NCBI GenBank assembly: GCA_004299305.1
Contig: SCPZ01000014.1
Coordinates: 1-64,000, forward strand
Direction of reading: 5' to 3'
Length of the DNA: 64,000 nucleotides
Origin: Methylobacter sp.
Lineage (GTDB): Bacteria > Pseudomonadota > Gammaproteobacteria > Methylococcales > Methylomonadaceae
Positions within the stretch are counted from its first letter, which is position 1, and each line of letters starts with the position of its first letter. Both the position numbers and the translations under genes were made by a program. A model generated the notes under the pieces. That model was not told the origin of the DNA, did not search any database, and worked only from the letters and a program-made list of their open reading frames with translations. Positions 28,557-37,552 of this stretch are shown here, one piece after another.

Positions 28557-31500
28557 TTACTTTTCTTGCCGTAGCCATGGAAAATCGGTAATGCCATTCC
28601 AGGTTTTCTGTAACAATCCATCATTTTTATGTATCGGCATAATTTCTGCGCTCCCCCACGCACCTTTTACCAGATACTGGGAACCAAAGAAAAATCCTTC
28701 CTGGTCTTTACCCGTCAAAGACCGCCCAACCAAGGCCGCAACCTTGCCCATAATTGTACCAGCTATAGGCACCGCATCAGCACTTTTAGGCGTGACATCG
28801 ACAATATGATCAACGGTTTGATTAACAAGATCGGTATCTCCGCTAATGGCGATTTTTGCAGGAACGGCATCGACCACTAAATCATGCGTCGATGCGATGC
28901 CGCCTGCTAAATCAAAATGCCCTTTAATGCTGTTAAAGGTCAAACCTTCCTGATAAATATCACTGAAATCAAGCTGCGCCCGCTTTATCCACTGAGCTAA
29001 CGCCAACATGCCCAATACCCGGCCGAAGCCCGGCTCTATGCTTAAAATACGTCCGTTTTTGAAGTTAATATCGACTTGGCCTTTTAAATCCGCCAGCGAG
29101 AATTGATACGGTGCGGCATTCCAGTTAACAATAAAATCAACGCCTGCGCTAGTTTCGGTCAAATCTTTGGTGATACCTAACTGGGCCAGAAATTGCCCAG
29201 CGCGAGGTACGTCCAGGCGGCCTTGGCTATGGGTTACCGATTGCCCTCCGCTTGTTTGCCAATCGCCCGACAAGGTCAATTTTTGATTATCCCCGATCAG
29301 TGTTACCTCCTTAAAGCTCATACCGCCTGCCATGCGTTCGGTTTTCAATGACAGCCTCCCCAGATCAACCGACTGCCACAGCGTTTTCTTGCTGCTAACC
29401 GTCACTAAAGGCATCAACTCCGGTGATACTGTCTGTAGGGGCGAACCGCCCTCTTTGCCGCCTAATTGCTTTAATGACGAAAGATCCAGCAACTCCATAT
29501 CCAGACTGATTCTATCTGCGTCTGTCATGCCGGGCTGTCCCTGCGGATTAGTAAAATCGGCAGGAATCCGAATGCTTCCCTTTGCCGGCTGGCCGGCTAT
29601 AGTCCCATCCCAATAATTGTCATTGTGCTTCAAGGCCAAATCGAAAACGCCTAAATCGGTTTTGTTCCACAGCGCATGATCGCTGTGAATGCTCAGCGCC
29701 TTAACCCCATCTCCTGCGCCTTGGGCAGCAGCCAAGCCCAACCAATCCTGTAAAGCCAAGCGGTCGCGGTTGATCTCCAGCTTTAACCCTGCGTCCTGAG
29801 TCTGGAAGGCTTCGCCATTCCCCACCAGGACATGGCCTGAGTAAATGGTTTTTTGTTGGGTATCCAACTGGATCGCCGCTTTCAGTTTATTGTCGTAATT
29901 TAACAGCACCGGCAATAACTGCTTATCGCCTAAATTAAATGTCAACGATAAAGGCACGCTTTGCTCTTGTGTTTTAGCCAATGACTCGGGTAAATCGAGG
30001 GATACGCCGGACAACATCGATTCCACAACAAGCTCCGGCGCAACATCCCCGTAAGGCAAGTCCAGCTTTAAGCGGTAATCCGTCGCCCCTTGAGCGATTT
30101 TCCACCAAGGCATGTCAAATTGCGCCTGTAGATCGCTAATCCCGGCGCTCCCCTCCACGTTGACCGTGGTTTGAGTATCCGAGCTGTTAATGTTGATTTG
30201 TATCGGATGACCCAAGGCCGTGGCATGAATGATGTCGCTATAAACACCCTGCTCGTTGAATTTGAGCTCACCGTTAATGTTAGTGACCGGCAAGGCCAGC
30301 GACTTTACGGCGAGTTTGGCGTCTTTCAATTGCGCCGTTCCATCGACCTTGGTTGGCGCTCCGTCAACCAAGGGAATTTTAAGATCCAAGGCTATCTGGG
30401 TATTTCCTTGCGGGGCGATAGCCTCCAGCAGCGAATCCACCGGCGAACGCAACGGCGTATGCTGCATAAAAGCCAAAACTTGGTCTATCCCCGCTTCAGC
30501 CTCACCCTGAATCAGCAATTGTTTGCTTTTATTCAGCGAAGGAATGGTGACTTCGGCTTGTTTAATGATCACGTTATCTGATTGCCCTTGCAGGACATTA
30601 ACCTTGAGTCCGCCCTGTAAAAACTGCACCTCGGCATTCATACCGGTTATATGGGGCCAATTAGGCGCATATGACAGATCGAATTGCTCCCCATTAAATA
30701 CAGCCTCAAAAACGCCCGGCTCAGTGATAAACGGGAAGTCGTTCAAATTGCCGTAGATCAATAAGCCGCCGTTGGTCATACTCCCGTCAACAAAGGCATG
30801 ATCCAGCCAGGCAACGATGTCTTTACCCATAATGCCCACCGGCAAATAATGAGTGACCTCGCTTGCCTTCTCACCGGCAAATGCGCTTTGCAGATCCATA
30901 AAAACGGGTTTATCGGTTTTCGGAATATCGATATGAAACCGGGTATTGCTCCGAAAACTTAAGGAATCCAATTCAATCGATTGACTGGATACGGACCAAA
31001 GATCTTTTTCCTGCCGCCAAGCCAATGTGCCTTGCAGACGCTTGACCGGCAAGTTTTCACGAAACAGGTTCGGTTCGCTCAGCCAAGCGTCTTTAGTCGT
31101 CAGGCTGATAGCGCCCTGTTTTTCGCTACCCTTTATTTGACCGGTCAAATTCTCTATACCGGGCGCTGGCAACAACGGTGCAACACCGATTTTGGTAAAC
31201 CTGCCGTTCAGCGCAACCGATTTTGTCTCCAGATCGGCAAACAGGGAAAAATCCTCCAACGCGCCTTTCAACCGGGCTTGGGCCAATATGTCAGCCTGCT
31301 CATCCGGCAAGGGCGCGAACAGCTGCGCCAGCCCGGATGCTTCCTGCAAATCCAGTCGTTCGACAAACAACGCTATTTTGGGCAAAGTATTGTCGTCCAT
31401 ACGCTGAGCAGAAACGCTAAACGCCGCAGTAGGCCATTTTTTAACGTCGCCTTTAAGACTCTCCTGGGTTTCCATTGAAAAATCGTTTACATCAAGTTGC

Positions 31501-32453
31501 CACTGCCTGCCAACAACATTAGGAACATCGAGCGCCCCCCCGTGCAGCCGGGTTTTCAGCCGTTTGATGAAAAATTCCGGCTTTCCTTGGCGAACCAATG
31601 CCATCTGTTGTATATGTGCATCAAGATCCATCGATGCTAGTTGCGATTGCCGCCAATCAGCCCAGATTTTAAAATCGCCGCTACCGGCATTGATGTTGAC
31701 TTTATTCCCGGCGACGACTTGTAATTGTGACCAACCCAGAGCCGCCAATTCAGGCAACGAAACGGACTGACCCTCTATATAAACGCGTCCCTGAATGGTT
31801 GAAGGCTCGAAAACATTGCCTTTAAAATCCATAGACAGTCTTAAGGTATCGCCGATTTTTTTCGGCAACTTGATCAGCATATTAAGCCGGTGATGCTCAC
31901 CGTTGTTGATAATCGCCAAATCTATCCCATTAAACAACATCGGTTTGCTGTGGCTTATTTCATCCTGCCAGGTAATTTCGCTTTGCAGAACTTGGTACTT
32001 TCCGCCCTGCAACAACCACTGCGGCTGCCCATCGCTGGACTTTAAGCCGACAATAACAATCTTCCCATCCTGTTGCCGTTTGATAGCAAACTTGGCTCCG
32101 ACCAAGGTGACCCAGGACGATGACAATAAATCCCGGCTGACCAGCATATCCAAAAAATGAATACCCAAGCGTATTTCATTAAACCGGATAGCGGGGGCTT
32201 CGTTCCCAAGCTCCAGCTTGGGAACGAGGGCGATGTCTTTTAACACCAGTTGGGGATTAAAACCGCGCATTTTTGCCCCCAGGCGGCCTATTGTGACCGG
32301 CGTACCGACAAGTTCGCCGATATGGGCCGCCAAATCCGTCTTATAGTGTTCAATACCCGACAATAACAGGCGCACGCCTGTTAAACCGATAGCGGCCGAA
32401 ATCAAAGACCAGAAAATAAGATGCCGCGTCGCACGCGTAATATGATGGATCAC
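28557..32453 (-). CDS. yhdP: AsmA-like inter-membrane lipid transport protein YhdP
   Basis: 1298 residues from a GTG at 32453, typical of the family. There is one N-terminal transmembrane helix (about 14-32), then a very long beta-rich periplasmic bridge that ends in the conserved AsmA C-terminal domain (VDINFKNGRILSIEPGFGRVLGML and later SGDTDLVNQTVDHIVDVTPK). YhdP moves phospholipid to the outer membrane. Residues 76-84 (VPKLELGNE) are encoded by an intergenic-type palindrome, apparently a repeat captured in frame. It belongs to the rlmH-maf-rng-yhdP-tldD block but is separated from rng by 249 bp of repeats. Confidence 0.92.
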   Translation of the reverse strand: MIHHITRATRHLIFWSLISAAIGLTGVRLLLSGIEHYKTDLAAHIGELVGTPVTIGRLGAKMRGFNPQLVLKDIALVPKLELGNEAPAIRFNEIRLGIHFLDMLVSRDLLSSSWVTLVGAKFAIKRQQDGKIVIVGLKSSDGQPQWLLQGGKYQVLQSEITWQDEISHSKPMLFNGIDLAIINNGEHHRLNMLIKLPKKIGDTLRLSMDFKGNVFEPSTIQGRVYIEGQSVSLPELAALGWSQLQVVAGNKVNINAGSGDFKIWADWRQSQLASMDLDAHIQQMALVRQGKPEFFIKRLKTRLHGGALDVPNVVGRQWQLDVNDFSMETQESLKGDVKKWPTAAFSVSAQRMDDNTLPKIALFVERLDLQEASGLAQLFAPLPDEQADILAQARLKGALEDFSLFADLETKSVALNGRFTKIGVAPLLPAPGIENLTGQIKGSEKQGAISLTTKDAWLSEPNLFRENLPVKRLQGTLAWRQEKDLWSVSSQSIELDSLSFRSNTRFHIDIPKTDKPVFMDLQSAFAGEKASEVTHYLPVGIMGKDIVAWLDHAFVDGSMTNGGLLIYGNLNDFPFITEPGVFEAVFNGEQFDLSYAPNWPHITGMNAEVQFLQGGLKVNVLQGQSDNVIIKQAEVTIPSLNKSKQLLIQGEAEAGIDQVLAFMQHTPLRSPVDSLLEAIAPQGNTQIALDLKIPLVDGAPTKVDGTAQLKDAKLAVKSLALPVTNINGELKFNEQGVYSDIIHATALGHPIQININSSDTQTTVNVEGSAGISDLQAQFDMPWWKIAQGATDYRLKLDLPYGDVAPELVVESMLSGVSLDLPESLAKTQEQSVPLSLTFNLGDKQLLPVLLNYDNKLKAAIQLDTQQKTIYSGHVLVGNGEAFQTQDAGLKLEINRDRLALQDWLGLAAAQGAGDGVKALSIHSDHALWNKTDLGVFDLALKHNDNYWDGTIAGQPAKGSIRIPADFTNPQGQPGMTDADRISLDMELLDLSSLKQLGGKEGGSPLQTVSPELMPLVTVSSKKTLWQSVDLGRLSLKTERMAGGMSFKEVTLIGDNQKLTLSGDWQTSGGQSVTHSQGRLDVPRAGQFLAQLGITKDLTETSAGVDFIVNWNAAPYQFSLADLKGQVDINFKNGRILSIEPGFGRVLGMLALAQWIKRAQLDFSDIYQEGLTFNSIKGHFDLAGGIASTHDLVVDAVPAKIAISGDTDLVNQTVDHIVDVTPKSADAVPIAGTIMGKVAALVGRSLTGKDQEGFFFGSQYLVKGAWGSAEIMPIHKNDGLLQKTWNGITDFPWLRQEK
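32201..32226. repeat. Palindromic repeat inside yhdP
   Basis: A 26-bp near-perfect palindrome (arms CGTTCCCAAGCT / AGCTTGGGAACG) lies within the yhdP reading frame and encodes PKLELGNE. The same palindrome type is usually intergenic in other bacteria (established from general experience, not searched here). The frame is kept. Confidence 0.8.
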
Positions 32454-32702
32454 TGAATCAGGTTAAAGGTGAAAGGTGAAATTTTCTCGTCCATTTTTCT
32501 AGCTGCTGAGTTGTCAAGATTATCAGGACTCGGTAGTTTATTTTCTGCGCGTTACCTTAAGGTTGCACATTCCCAGCGAGTGGAGTGCAAGGCTGGCCTT
32601 GCACTATGGAGAGGTTAGTACAAGGCCAGCCTCGTACTCCATTTGGGCTTAACTTAATGGCAGTGACGGGCCGCGGTGGAAACGAAGAGTAAACCTCGCA
32701 CC
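32454..32702. repeat. Repeat-filled gap between rng and yhdP
   Basis: It contains a perfect 22-bp palindrome at 32584-32605 (AGTGCAAGGC TG GCCTTGCACT), a second related arm pair to 32640, and the 19-mer GCTTAACTTAATGGCAGTG (32647-32665) shared exactly with 10740-10758. No coding sequence. Confidence 0.7.
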
Positions 32703-34157
32703 TCAAAGCAACACCACATCGTACTGTTCCTGATTGTATTCAGCCTCAGCCCTGAACTTGATACGCACACTCAAAAAAACTTCCAACTCAGCCAGCATAT
32801 CGGCTTCCTCATCGAGCAGCATTTCCACTACCTCATTGGAGGCTAGGACCAAGATCTTCTTAACCTTGTACTGTCTGACTTCGCGAATAATTTCCCGGAA
32901 TATCTCCAGGCACATCGATTCCGCAGTTTTCAACACACCACGCCCTCCGCAGGCGTTGCAAGGCTCGCAAAGTATATGTTCCAGACTTTCCCTGGTTCTT
33001 TTTCGGGTCATTTCCACCAAGCCCAACACCGATACTTCGGTAATGTTGGTTTTCGCGTGGTCTTTTTCCAAATGCCGCTCGAACGCCTGCAAAACTTGTT
33101 TCTTATGATCCTCGCTTTGCATATCGATAAAATCGATAATAATGATGCCGCCGAGATTTCGGAGCCTGAGTTGCCTGGAAATGGTCTGCGCCGCTTCGAG
33201 ATTGGTTTTAAAAATAGTCTCTTCCAGATTACGACCGCCGACATAGCCGCCGGTATTCACATCGACAGTGGTCATCGACTCGGTCTGATCGAATACCAAA
33301 TGCCCGCCCGATTTCAGGTTGACTTTACGCTCCAAGGCTTTCTGGATTTCATCTTCAACGCTGTAAATATCGAATACCGGGCACTCTCCGGTGTAATGCT
33401 CAATAACCGGCACAATTTCCGGCGCAAAAATCTCCGCAAATTCAACCAAGCGATGGAAGGTTTCCCGCGAATCAACCCGGACTCTTTCAATGCCTTCCCG
33501 GTATAAGTCTCTTAAGGTCCTGATACTTAGCGGCAAATCCTTATGGATAAACTGTTTGGGCTTGGCGGTGGCAATTTTCGCGGCTATCGACTCCCACAGT
33601 TTCAGCAAAAACGTCATATCGGCCATCAATATCGTTTCATCTACGCATTCCGCCGCCGTTCTTGCGATAAAACCGCCGCATTTATGCTCCAGCCGGAAAG
33701 CGTCGAGACAGGCTCTTAAGCGGACGCGCTCGGTCTCGCATTCAATCCGTTGGGACACGCCGGAATTGTGCGCATAAGGCATGTAGACCTGGAACCGCGA
33801 CGGGATCGATATTTCCGTAGTAAGCCGAGCGCCTTTGCTGCCCAAAGGATCTTTGACCACCTGCACGATAATATGCTGGCCTTCATGCAGATAATGCTCG
33901 ATGTTCTCCGAAGCTTTTTTTTCCAGATCTTTGGAACACAAATCGGAAAGATGCAAAAATGCCGCTCTAGGCAGGCCAATATCGACAAAAGCCGCCTGCA
34001 TTCCGGGCAAAACCCTGCACACTTCACCTTTATAAATATTGCCGACCAAACCCCGCTGCCGGGTTCGTTCAATGATCAATTCCTGCAAAACGCCATTTTC
34101 AATGACCGCAACGCGCGTCTCCGGCGGGGTGACGTTGATTAAAATTTCTTCACTCAT
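32703..34157 (-). CDS. rng: Ribonuclease G
   Basis: 484 residues. The N-terminal S1 RNA-binding region is interrupted as in RNase E/G (LVGNIYKGEVCRVLPGMQAAFVDIG). Catalytic Asp residues lie in TTVDVNTGG and GIIIIDFIDM, and the zinc-link Cys pair in CEPCNACGGRG. It processes 16S rRNA 5' ends and some mRNAs. The start overlaps the maf stop by 4 bp (ATGA), so the two are coupled. Confidence 0.96.
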   Translation of the reverse strand: MSEEILINVTPPETRVAVIENGVLQELIIERTRQRGLVGNIYKGEVCRVLPGMQAAFVDIGLPRAAFLHLSDLCSKDLEKKASENIEHYLHEGQHIIVQVVKDPLGSKGARLTTEISIPSRFQVYMPYAHNSGVSQRIECETERVRLRACLDAFRLEHKCGGFIARTAAECVDETILMADMTFLLKLWESIAAKIATAKPKQFIHKDLPLSIRTLRDLYREGIERVRVDSRETFHRLVEFAEIFAPEIVPVIEHYTGECPVFDIYSVEDEIQKALERKVNLKSGGHLVFDQTESMTTVDVNTGGYVGGRNLEETIFKTNLEAAQTISRQLRLRNLGGIIIIDFIDMQSEDHKKQVLQAFERHLEKDHAKTNITEVSVLGLVEMTRKRTRESLEHILCEPCNACGGRGVLKTAESMCLEIFREIIREVRQYKVKKILVLASNEVVEMLLDEEADMLAELEVFLSVRIKFRAEAEYNQEQYDVVLL

Positions 34158-34729
34158 TTGAAAATCTCTATGCCTTGCCTGGATAAAAGTTCTGCGGTTT
34201 CAAACAACGGTAAACCGACCACGCCGGAAAAACTGCCGCTTATCGACTCGACAAATGCGCCGCCTATGCCTTGAATCGCATAACTACCGGCTTTATCGAC
34301 CGGTTCGCCGCTTTGCCAGTAGGCCGCTATTTCGCGTTCCGTCAACGTCCTGAAACTTACCTCGGTAATGCTGACCGCCTGACCGTGCTCCCGCCCTCTC
34401 AGCGAAATTGCACTATAAACCCGGTGCATTTTACCGGACAACAGTCTTAACATGGCAAGCGCATCCTCCCGATCTTTGGGTTTGCCCATAATCAGGTCGC
34501 CCAAAACCACGGCGGTATCTGCCGCCAAAACCGGTAAGCTGTCGCCCAGTTGCGCCATACAGGCCGCAGATTTTTCGGCGGCCAGCCGCTGCACATAGTC
34601 CAGCGGCGCTTCATTGGCTAACGGCGTTTCATCAAGATCGACCGGATTAACCCTGTAACTAACCTTAATTTGGTCCAGCAATTCCATACGGCGGGGCGAA
34701 GCGGAGGCAAGAATAATCTGGGCAGTCAT
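34154..34729 (-). CDS. maf: Maf-family nucleotide pyrophosphatase (YhdE-like)
   Basis: 191 residues from the ATG at 34729; upstream sequence in frame belongs to rlmH. The start ILASASPRRMELL is the substrate-binding loop of Maf proteins, and PVLAADTAVVL carries the catalytic Asp. SYAIQGIGGAFVESISGSFSGVVGLP-type C-terminal segment (split here) matches the dTTP/UTP pyrophosphatase group. It hydrolyses non-canonical or modified NTPs and influences septation. It overlaps rlmH by one base and rng by four. Confidence 0.95.
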   Translation of the reverse strand: MTAQIILASASPRRMELLDQIKVSYRVNPVDLDETPLANEAPLDYVQRLAAEKSAACMAQLGDSLPVLAADTAVVLGDLIMGKPKDREDALAMLRLLSGKMHRVYSAISLRGREHGQAVSITEVSFRTLTEREIAAYWQSGEPVDKAGSYAIQGIGGAFVESISGSFSGVVGLPLFETAELLSRQGIEIFK

Positions 34730-35196
34730 TAGCGGTGGTAGGGATGATTGTGGAGGATGCTCCAGGCGCGATAAAGCTGTTCGGCGACCACGATACGCAC
34801 CAACGGATGAGGAAAGGTCAGCTTGGACAAGCTCCATGATTCCCGAGCCAGTTGCTTGACCGAATCAGCCAGCCCTTCCGGCCCGCCGATCAATAACGAG
34901 ACATGCTGGCCGCTTTCCTGCCAGCGCTGCATTGCTTGTGCCAATTCGGGCGTCGTCCAGGGTTTGCCGGGTATATCCAAGGTTACAATATGCGTGCCTT
35001 GAGGGATTGCCGCGATCATCCGCTCGCCTTCCTCTTTGACGATCCTGGCGACATCGCTGTTTTTGGTTCGCTTGCCCGGCGCAATTTCCTTAAGCGCCAG
35101 CTCGCATTCACGGGGCAGGCGTTTGGCATATTCATCGTAGCCCTGCTGCACCCAGCCCGGCATACGGTTTCCTACTGAAATCAGATTTATTTGCAT
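34729..35196 (-). CDS. rlmH: 23S rRNA pseudouridine-1915 N3-methyltransferase RlmH
   Basis: 155 residues from the ATG at 35196, the normal RlmH length. The frame extends to 35430, but that part reads through a MITE-like repeat and is not the gene. SPOUT-fold motifs: [16 protein letters not shown] at the start, [14 protein letters not shown] in the middle and the knot segment LLIGGPEGL...[14 protein letters not shown] near the end. It methylates position 1915 in the ribosomal A-site helix. First gene of the rlmH-maf-rng unit. Confidence 0.96.
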   Translation of the reverse strand: MQINLISVGNRMPGWVQQGYDEYAKRLPRECELALKEIAPGKRTKNSDVARIVKEEGERMIAAIPQGTHIVTLDIPGKPWTTPELAQAMQRWQESGQHVSLLIGGPEGLADSVKQLARESWSLSKLTFPHPLVRIVVAEQLYRAWSILHNHPYHR

Positions 35197-35284
35197 GCGG
35201 TGCAGGATACAGAGAACAGGCTTGTGATGCAATCTGGCCTGAGCGTATATTCCGGTATATTTCCATGAATCAAAGACTGCTTTT

Positions 35285-35514
35285 AGGCGATTGACAAGAA
35301 TAAATATACCCAAATGGCGCAGGATTTTTGTTCGTCTACAACGACTGCATGGATGCAGGAGGTAGAGCACCAACAGTAGGCGCTTTAGGCGACGCATGGA
35401 GCAGTTGCCGAGGCGTAAAAATGGGCGCATAGCGAGCTATGCAACCATTTTTGCAACGCAGGAGACGGGCAAAAAGACCAGTCAGTTGGGTATGTTTTTC
35501 GCAGGAAATCGCCT
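35285..35514. repeat. MITE-like palindromic repeat, interrupted copy (filled site)
   Basis: 230 bp running from AGGCGATT to AATCGCCT, with the inner palindrome GCATAGCGAGCTATGC. It is the reverse complement of the uninterrupted 161-bp copy at 54363-54523, but with a 69-70-bp insertion at 35342-35411. The length difference (69 bp) fits a single insertion. Confidence 0.85.
35342..35411 (+). repeat. Dispersed 70-bp unit, copy 2 (nested in MITE)
   Basis: It begins CGACTGCATGGATGCAGG and ends CAGTTGCCGA, splitting the MITE between TTCGTCT(A/G)CAA and GGCGTAAAA. Both MITE halves continue normally on each side. Confidence 0.85.
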
Positions 35515-35618
35515 TAACTCGTCTTCAATCGCCAACACTGACTGACAACAGTCAGGACATCAAGTATGGCGGCTTTCGTTCGAGACTGTTCTGAAAACAT
35601 CCGCTTTATAAACAGATT

Positions 35619-36668
35619 TCAGTGCTCATGTTGGTGGTGAGTATCCGGAAAATGAGGATGAAAGTGAGTCATTGGTATATGCCGATGCAGGTGCCGGTGC
35701 TTCGTACCCGGCTCGACGGGAATATCATGCCGATGCCGGTGATGGTCGTCATGAATGTGTTCATGATCGTGCTCTAAACCTTTATGCAGATGGAGATGGT
35801 CATGCCGCTCAGTCAAGTGCAAGCCAATACCCAAACCCATCAATGCCCCGGCGACAACCAGTCTCAGCGTTAACGGCTCGCCCATTGCCAACGCCAGTAT
35901 CGCGCCAATGAACGGAGCGACAGAGAAGTAAGCTCCAGTACGGGCCGTTCCAAGATGACGCAAGCCAACAACGAATAACGCCAAACTCACGCCATAGGCG
36001 AGAAACCCAACGACCAACGCCCCGACAAGACTCGATAGCGGAGGAACAGTTGCGCCTACAACGAAGGCCAAGGCCAGATTGACCGAACCGGCAACCAGCC
36101 CTTTCACCATGGCAATCCATGTTGCATCGGATAGCGACACCTTGCGGGTCAGGTTGTTATCGATAGCCCACGCGAAACACGCACCAACGACGGCCAGCAC
36201 AGGCCAAGCCCCGGCAAAACGCGCTTCACCCGGCCAACTTAAGACAACGGCCCCGGCCAGAATGGCAATCATGCCCAGAGCAATGCGGCGGTCGAAGTTT
36301 TCCTTGAAGACAAACCACGCCAACAGCGCCGTAAACACGCCTTCGGCATTCAGCAGCAGAGATGCTCCCGATGCGGGCATCCCGGTCAGCCCGAACATCA
36401 ACAGTATCGGGCCGATGATTCCTCCCGCTACAATTGCACCAACAAACCACGGCACCTCGTGGCGGGGCAACTTGACTGAAGGCGCTTTGCCAAAATACCT
36501 GTACAAGTTAAGCCCGAAACCGGCCCCCAAATACAGCAGTCCAGCCAGCAGCCACGGGTTAACCGCATCCAACAGCAATTTTGCCAGCGGAGTACCTGCC
36601 CCAAATAAAGTGGCGGCACCAAGCGCAGCCGGGACACCTGCTTGGCGCAGTCTATTTATTAACTTCAT
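35619..36668 (-). CDS. EamA/DMT-family exporter with histidine-rich C-terminal tail
   Basis: 349 residues from the ATG at 36668, which has GGGAGG 7 bp upstream (a frame start at 36686 is less likely). Ten hydrophobic helices in two EamA halves fill residues about 10-290. The C-terminal 60 residues hold more than 20 histidines in HDH/HEH/HRH runs. DMT carriers export small molecules; the His-rich tail suggests binding of Zn, Ni, Co or Cu, as in metal transporters (inference). It is monocistronic. Confidence 0.8.
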   Translation of the reverse strand: MKLINRLRQAGVPAALGAATLFGAGTPLAKLLLDAVNPWLLAGLLYLGAGFGLNLYRYFGKAPSVKLPRHEVPWFVGAIVAGGIIGPILLMFGLTGMPASGASLLLNAEGVFTALLAWFVFKENFDRRIALGMIAILAGAVVLSWPGEARFAGAWPVLAVVGACFAWAIDNNLTRKVSLSDATWIAMVKGLVAGSVNLALAFVVGATVPPLSSLVGALVVGFLAYGVSLALFVVGLRHLGTARTGAYFSVAPFIGAILALAMGEPLTLRLVVAGALMGLGIGLHLTERHDHLHLHKGLEHDHEHIHDDHHRHRHDIPVEPGTKHRHLHRHIPMTHFHPHFPDTHHQHEH

Positions 36669-36795
36669 CAAACACACCTCCCGCATTAAAGGCTGGCAGT
36701 ATAAAGCATATTGGCATGTTGTATCCCGGTGAGATTGTCATTCAATAGTCATTCTAAACAAGGATAATGGCTGGTTTTGCGAGCCCGGAAAAGTT

Positions 36796-36900
36796 ATGCC
36801 CGATAAACAATCAACGGCTTCTCACTCATCACCCGAAAACATCATTGCTGTGTTGAGCCTGCTTGGTATTGGCGGCTACAGCGTTTTCAAATTCAGTTAA
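36796..36900 (+). CDS. Possible 34-residue small protein
   Basis: ATG to TAA encoding 34 residues: a polar start (MPDKQSTASHSSPEN) followed by a hydrophobic stretch (IIAVLSLLGIGGYSVF). It could be a small membrane protein or the remnant of a lost gene. GGAAAAG lies a few bases upstream, a weak ribosome-binding site. No family recognised. Confidence 0.25.
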   Translation: MPDKQSTASHSSPENIIAVLSLLGIGGYSVFKFS

Positions 36901-36909
36901 TTACTAAAA

Positions 36910-37069
36910 GAGCTACGATACTTATTGAAACCATGTGCAGGAGTGCAAGCTTCGCCTAAAGCGCCTACTTTCGGTGCTTGCCAGTGCAGGCGAAGCCTGC
37001 ACTCCAGCGACTATGATAACGACATAGCTTTTTAATGGTTAGCAATTAATTTAAATTGAAAACGCTGTA
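36910..37069 (+). repeat. 160-bp direct repeat, copy A
   Basis: It runs from GAGCTACGAT to GAAAACGCTGTA and is nearly identical to 38794-38956. The two copies flank the 37553-38764 lipoprotein gene. Each carries the 26-bp core of the dispersed 70-bp unit in reverse orientation (36953-36978), embedded in a GGAGTGCAGGC / GCCTGCACT palindrome. Confidence 0.9.
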
Positions 37070-37480
37070 TCCGGTGCTGCATTATGCGCTGGATATTGGA
37101 CATGAAGACTATACATTGTCGCTGAATGCGGCTTTGACCTCGGCGGTTGCAGATATTTATCACGGGCAATGCGGATGCCGTCAGTTGCACATAGAAAATT
37201 GGCTGATGAGCTGACCGATATAACTACGGAGCTGGTTAATATCGGCGACATCTTGTTGATACTGCGACGAAATCCGCCCCGTTGACGACACAGTGCTGGA
37301 GGGTTCCAGCACCATGGACGCATGGCAAGTCGGCAGATGCGGTGATCATGGATCAGTTCATTGTTAAAAGTCGATGAGCTGTTTCATATCGGCGAGAGGA
37401 TGCGTAAAATTGCGCTGCAAAGGGCGGTATTGAATGCATTGAGGGCTGCTATCCCACCGAAAACACTTTCGGATTTTTAA
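37065..37480 (+). pseudogene. Decayed reading frame after repeat copy A
   Basis: Protein-like segments in different frames follow one another: LYPVLHYALDIGHEDYTLS, then DELTDITTELVNIGDILL, then VDELFHIGERMRKIALQ ending in TAA at 37478-37480. Codon choice looks coding, but stops and frame changes break it up. Origin unknown; it may be a remnant truncated by the repeat at its 5' side. Confidence 0.3.
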
Positions 37481-37552
37481 AAAAGCCCAGTTTTGCCCTA
37501 TTTCAATTCGAAACAAAATAGACCCGATATTTATCCTGCTTACAGAAACGAC

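Noticed and set aside
34730-35430. Long N-terminal extension of RlmH
   Set aside because: The extra 78 residues are translated from a MITE-like repeat; the ATG at 35196 gives the normal 155-residue protein.
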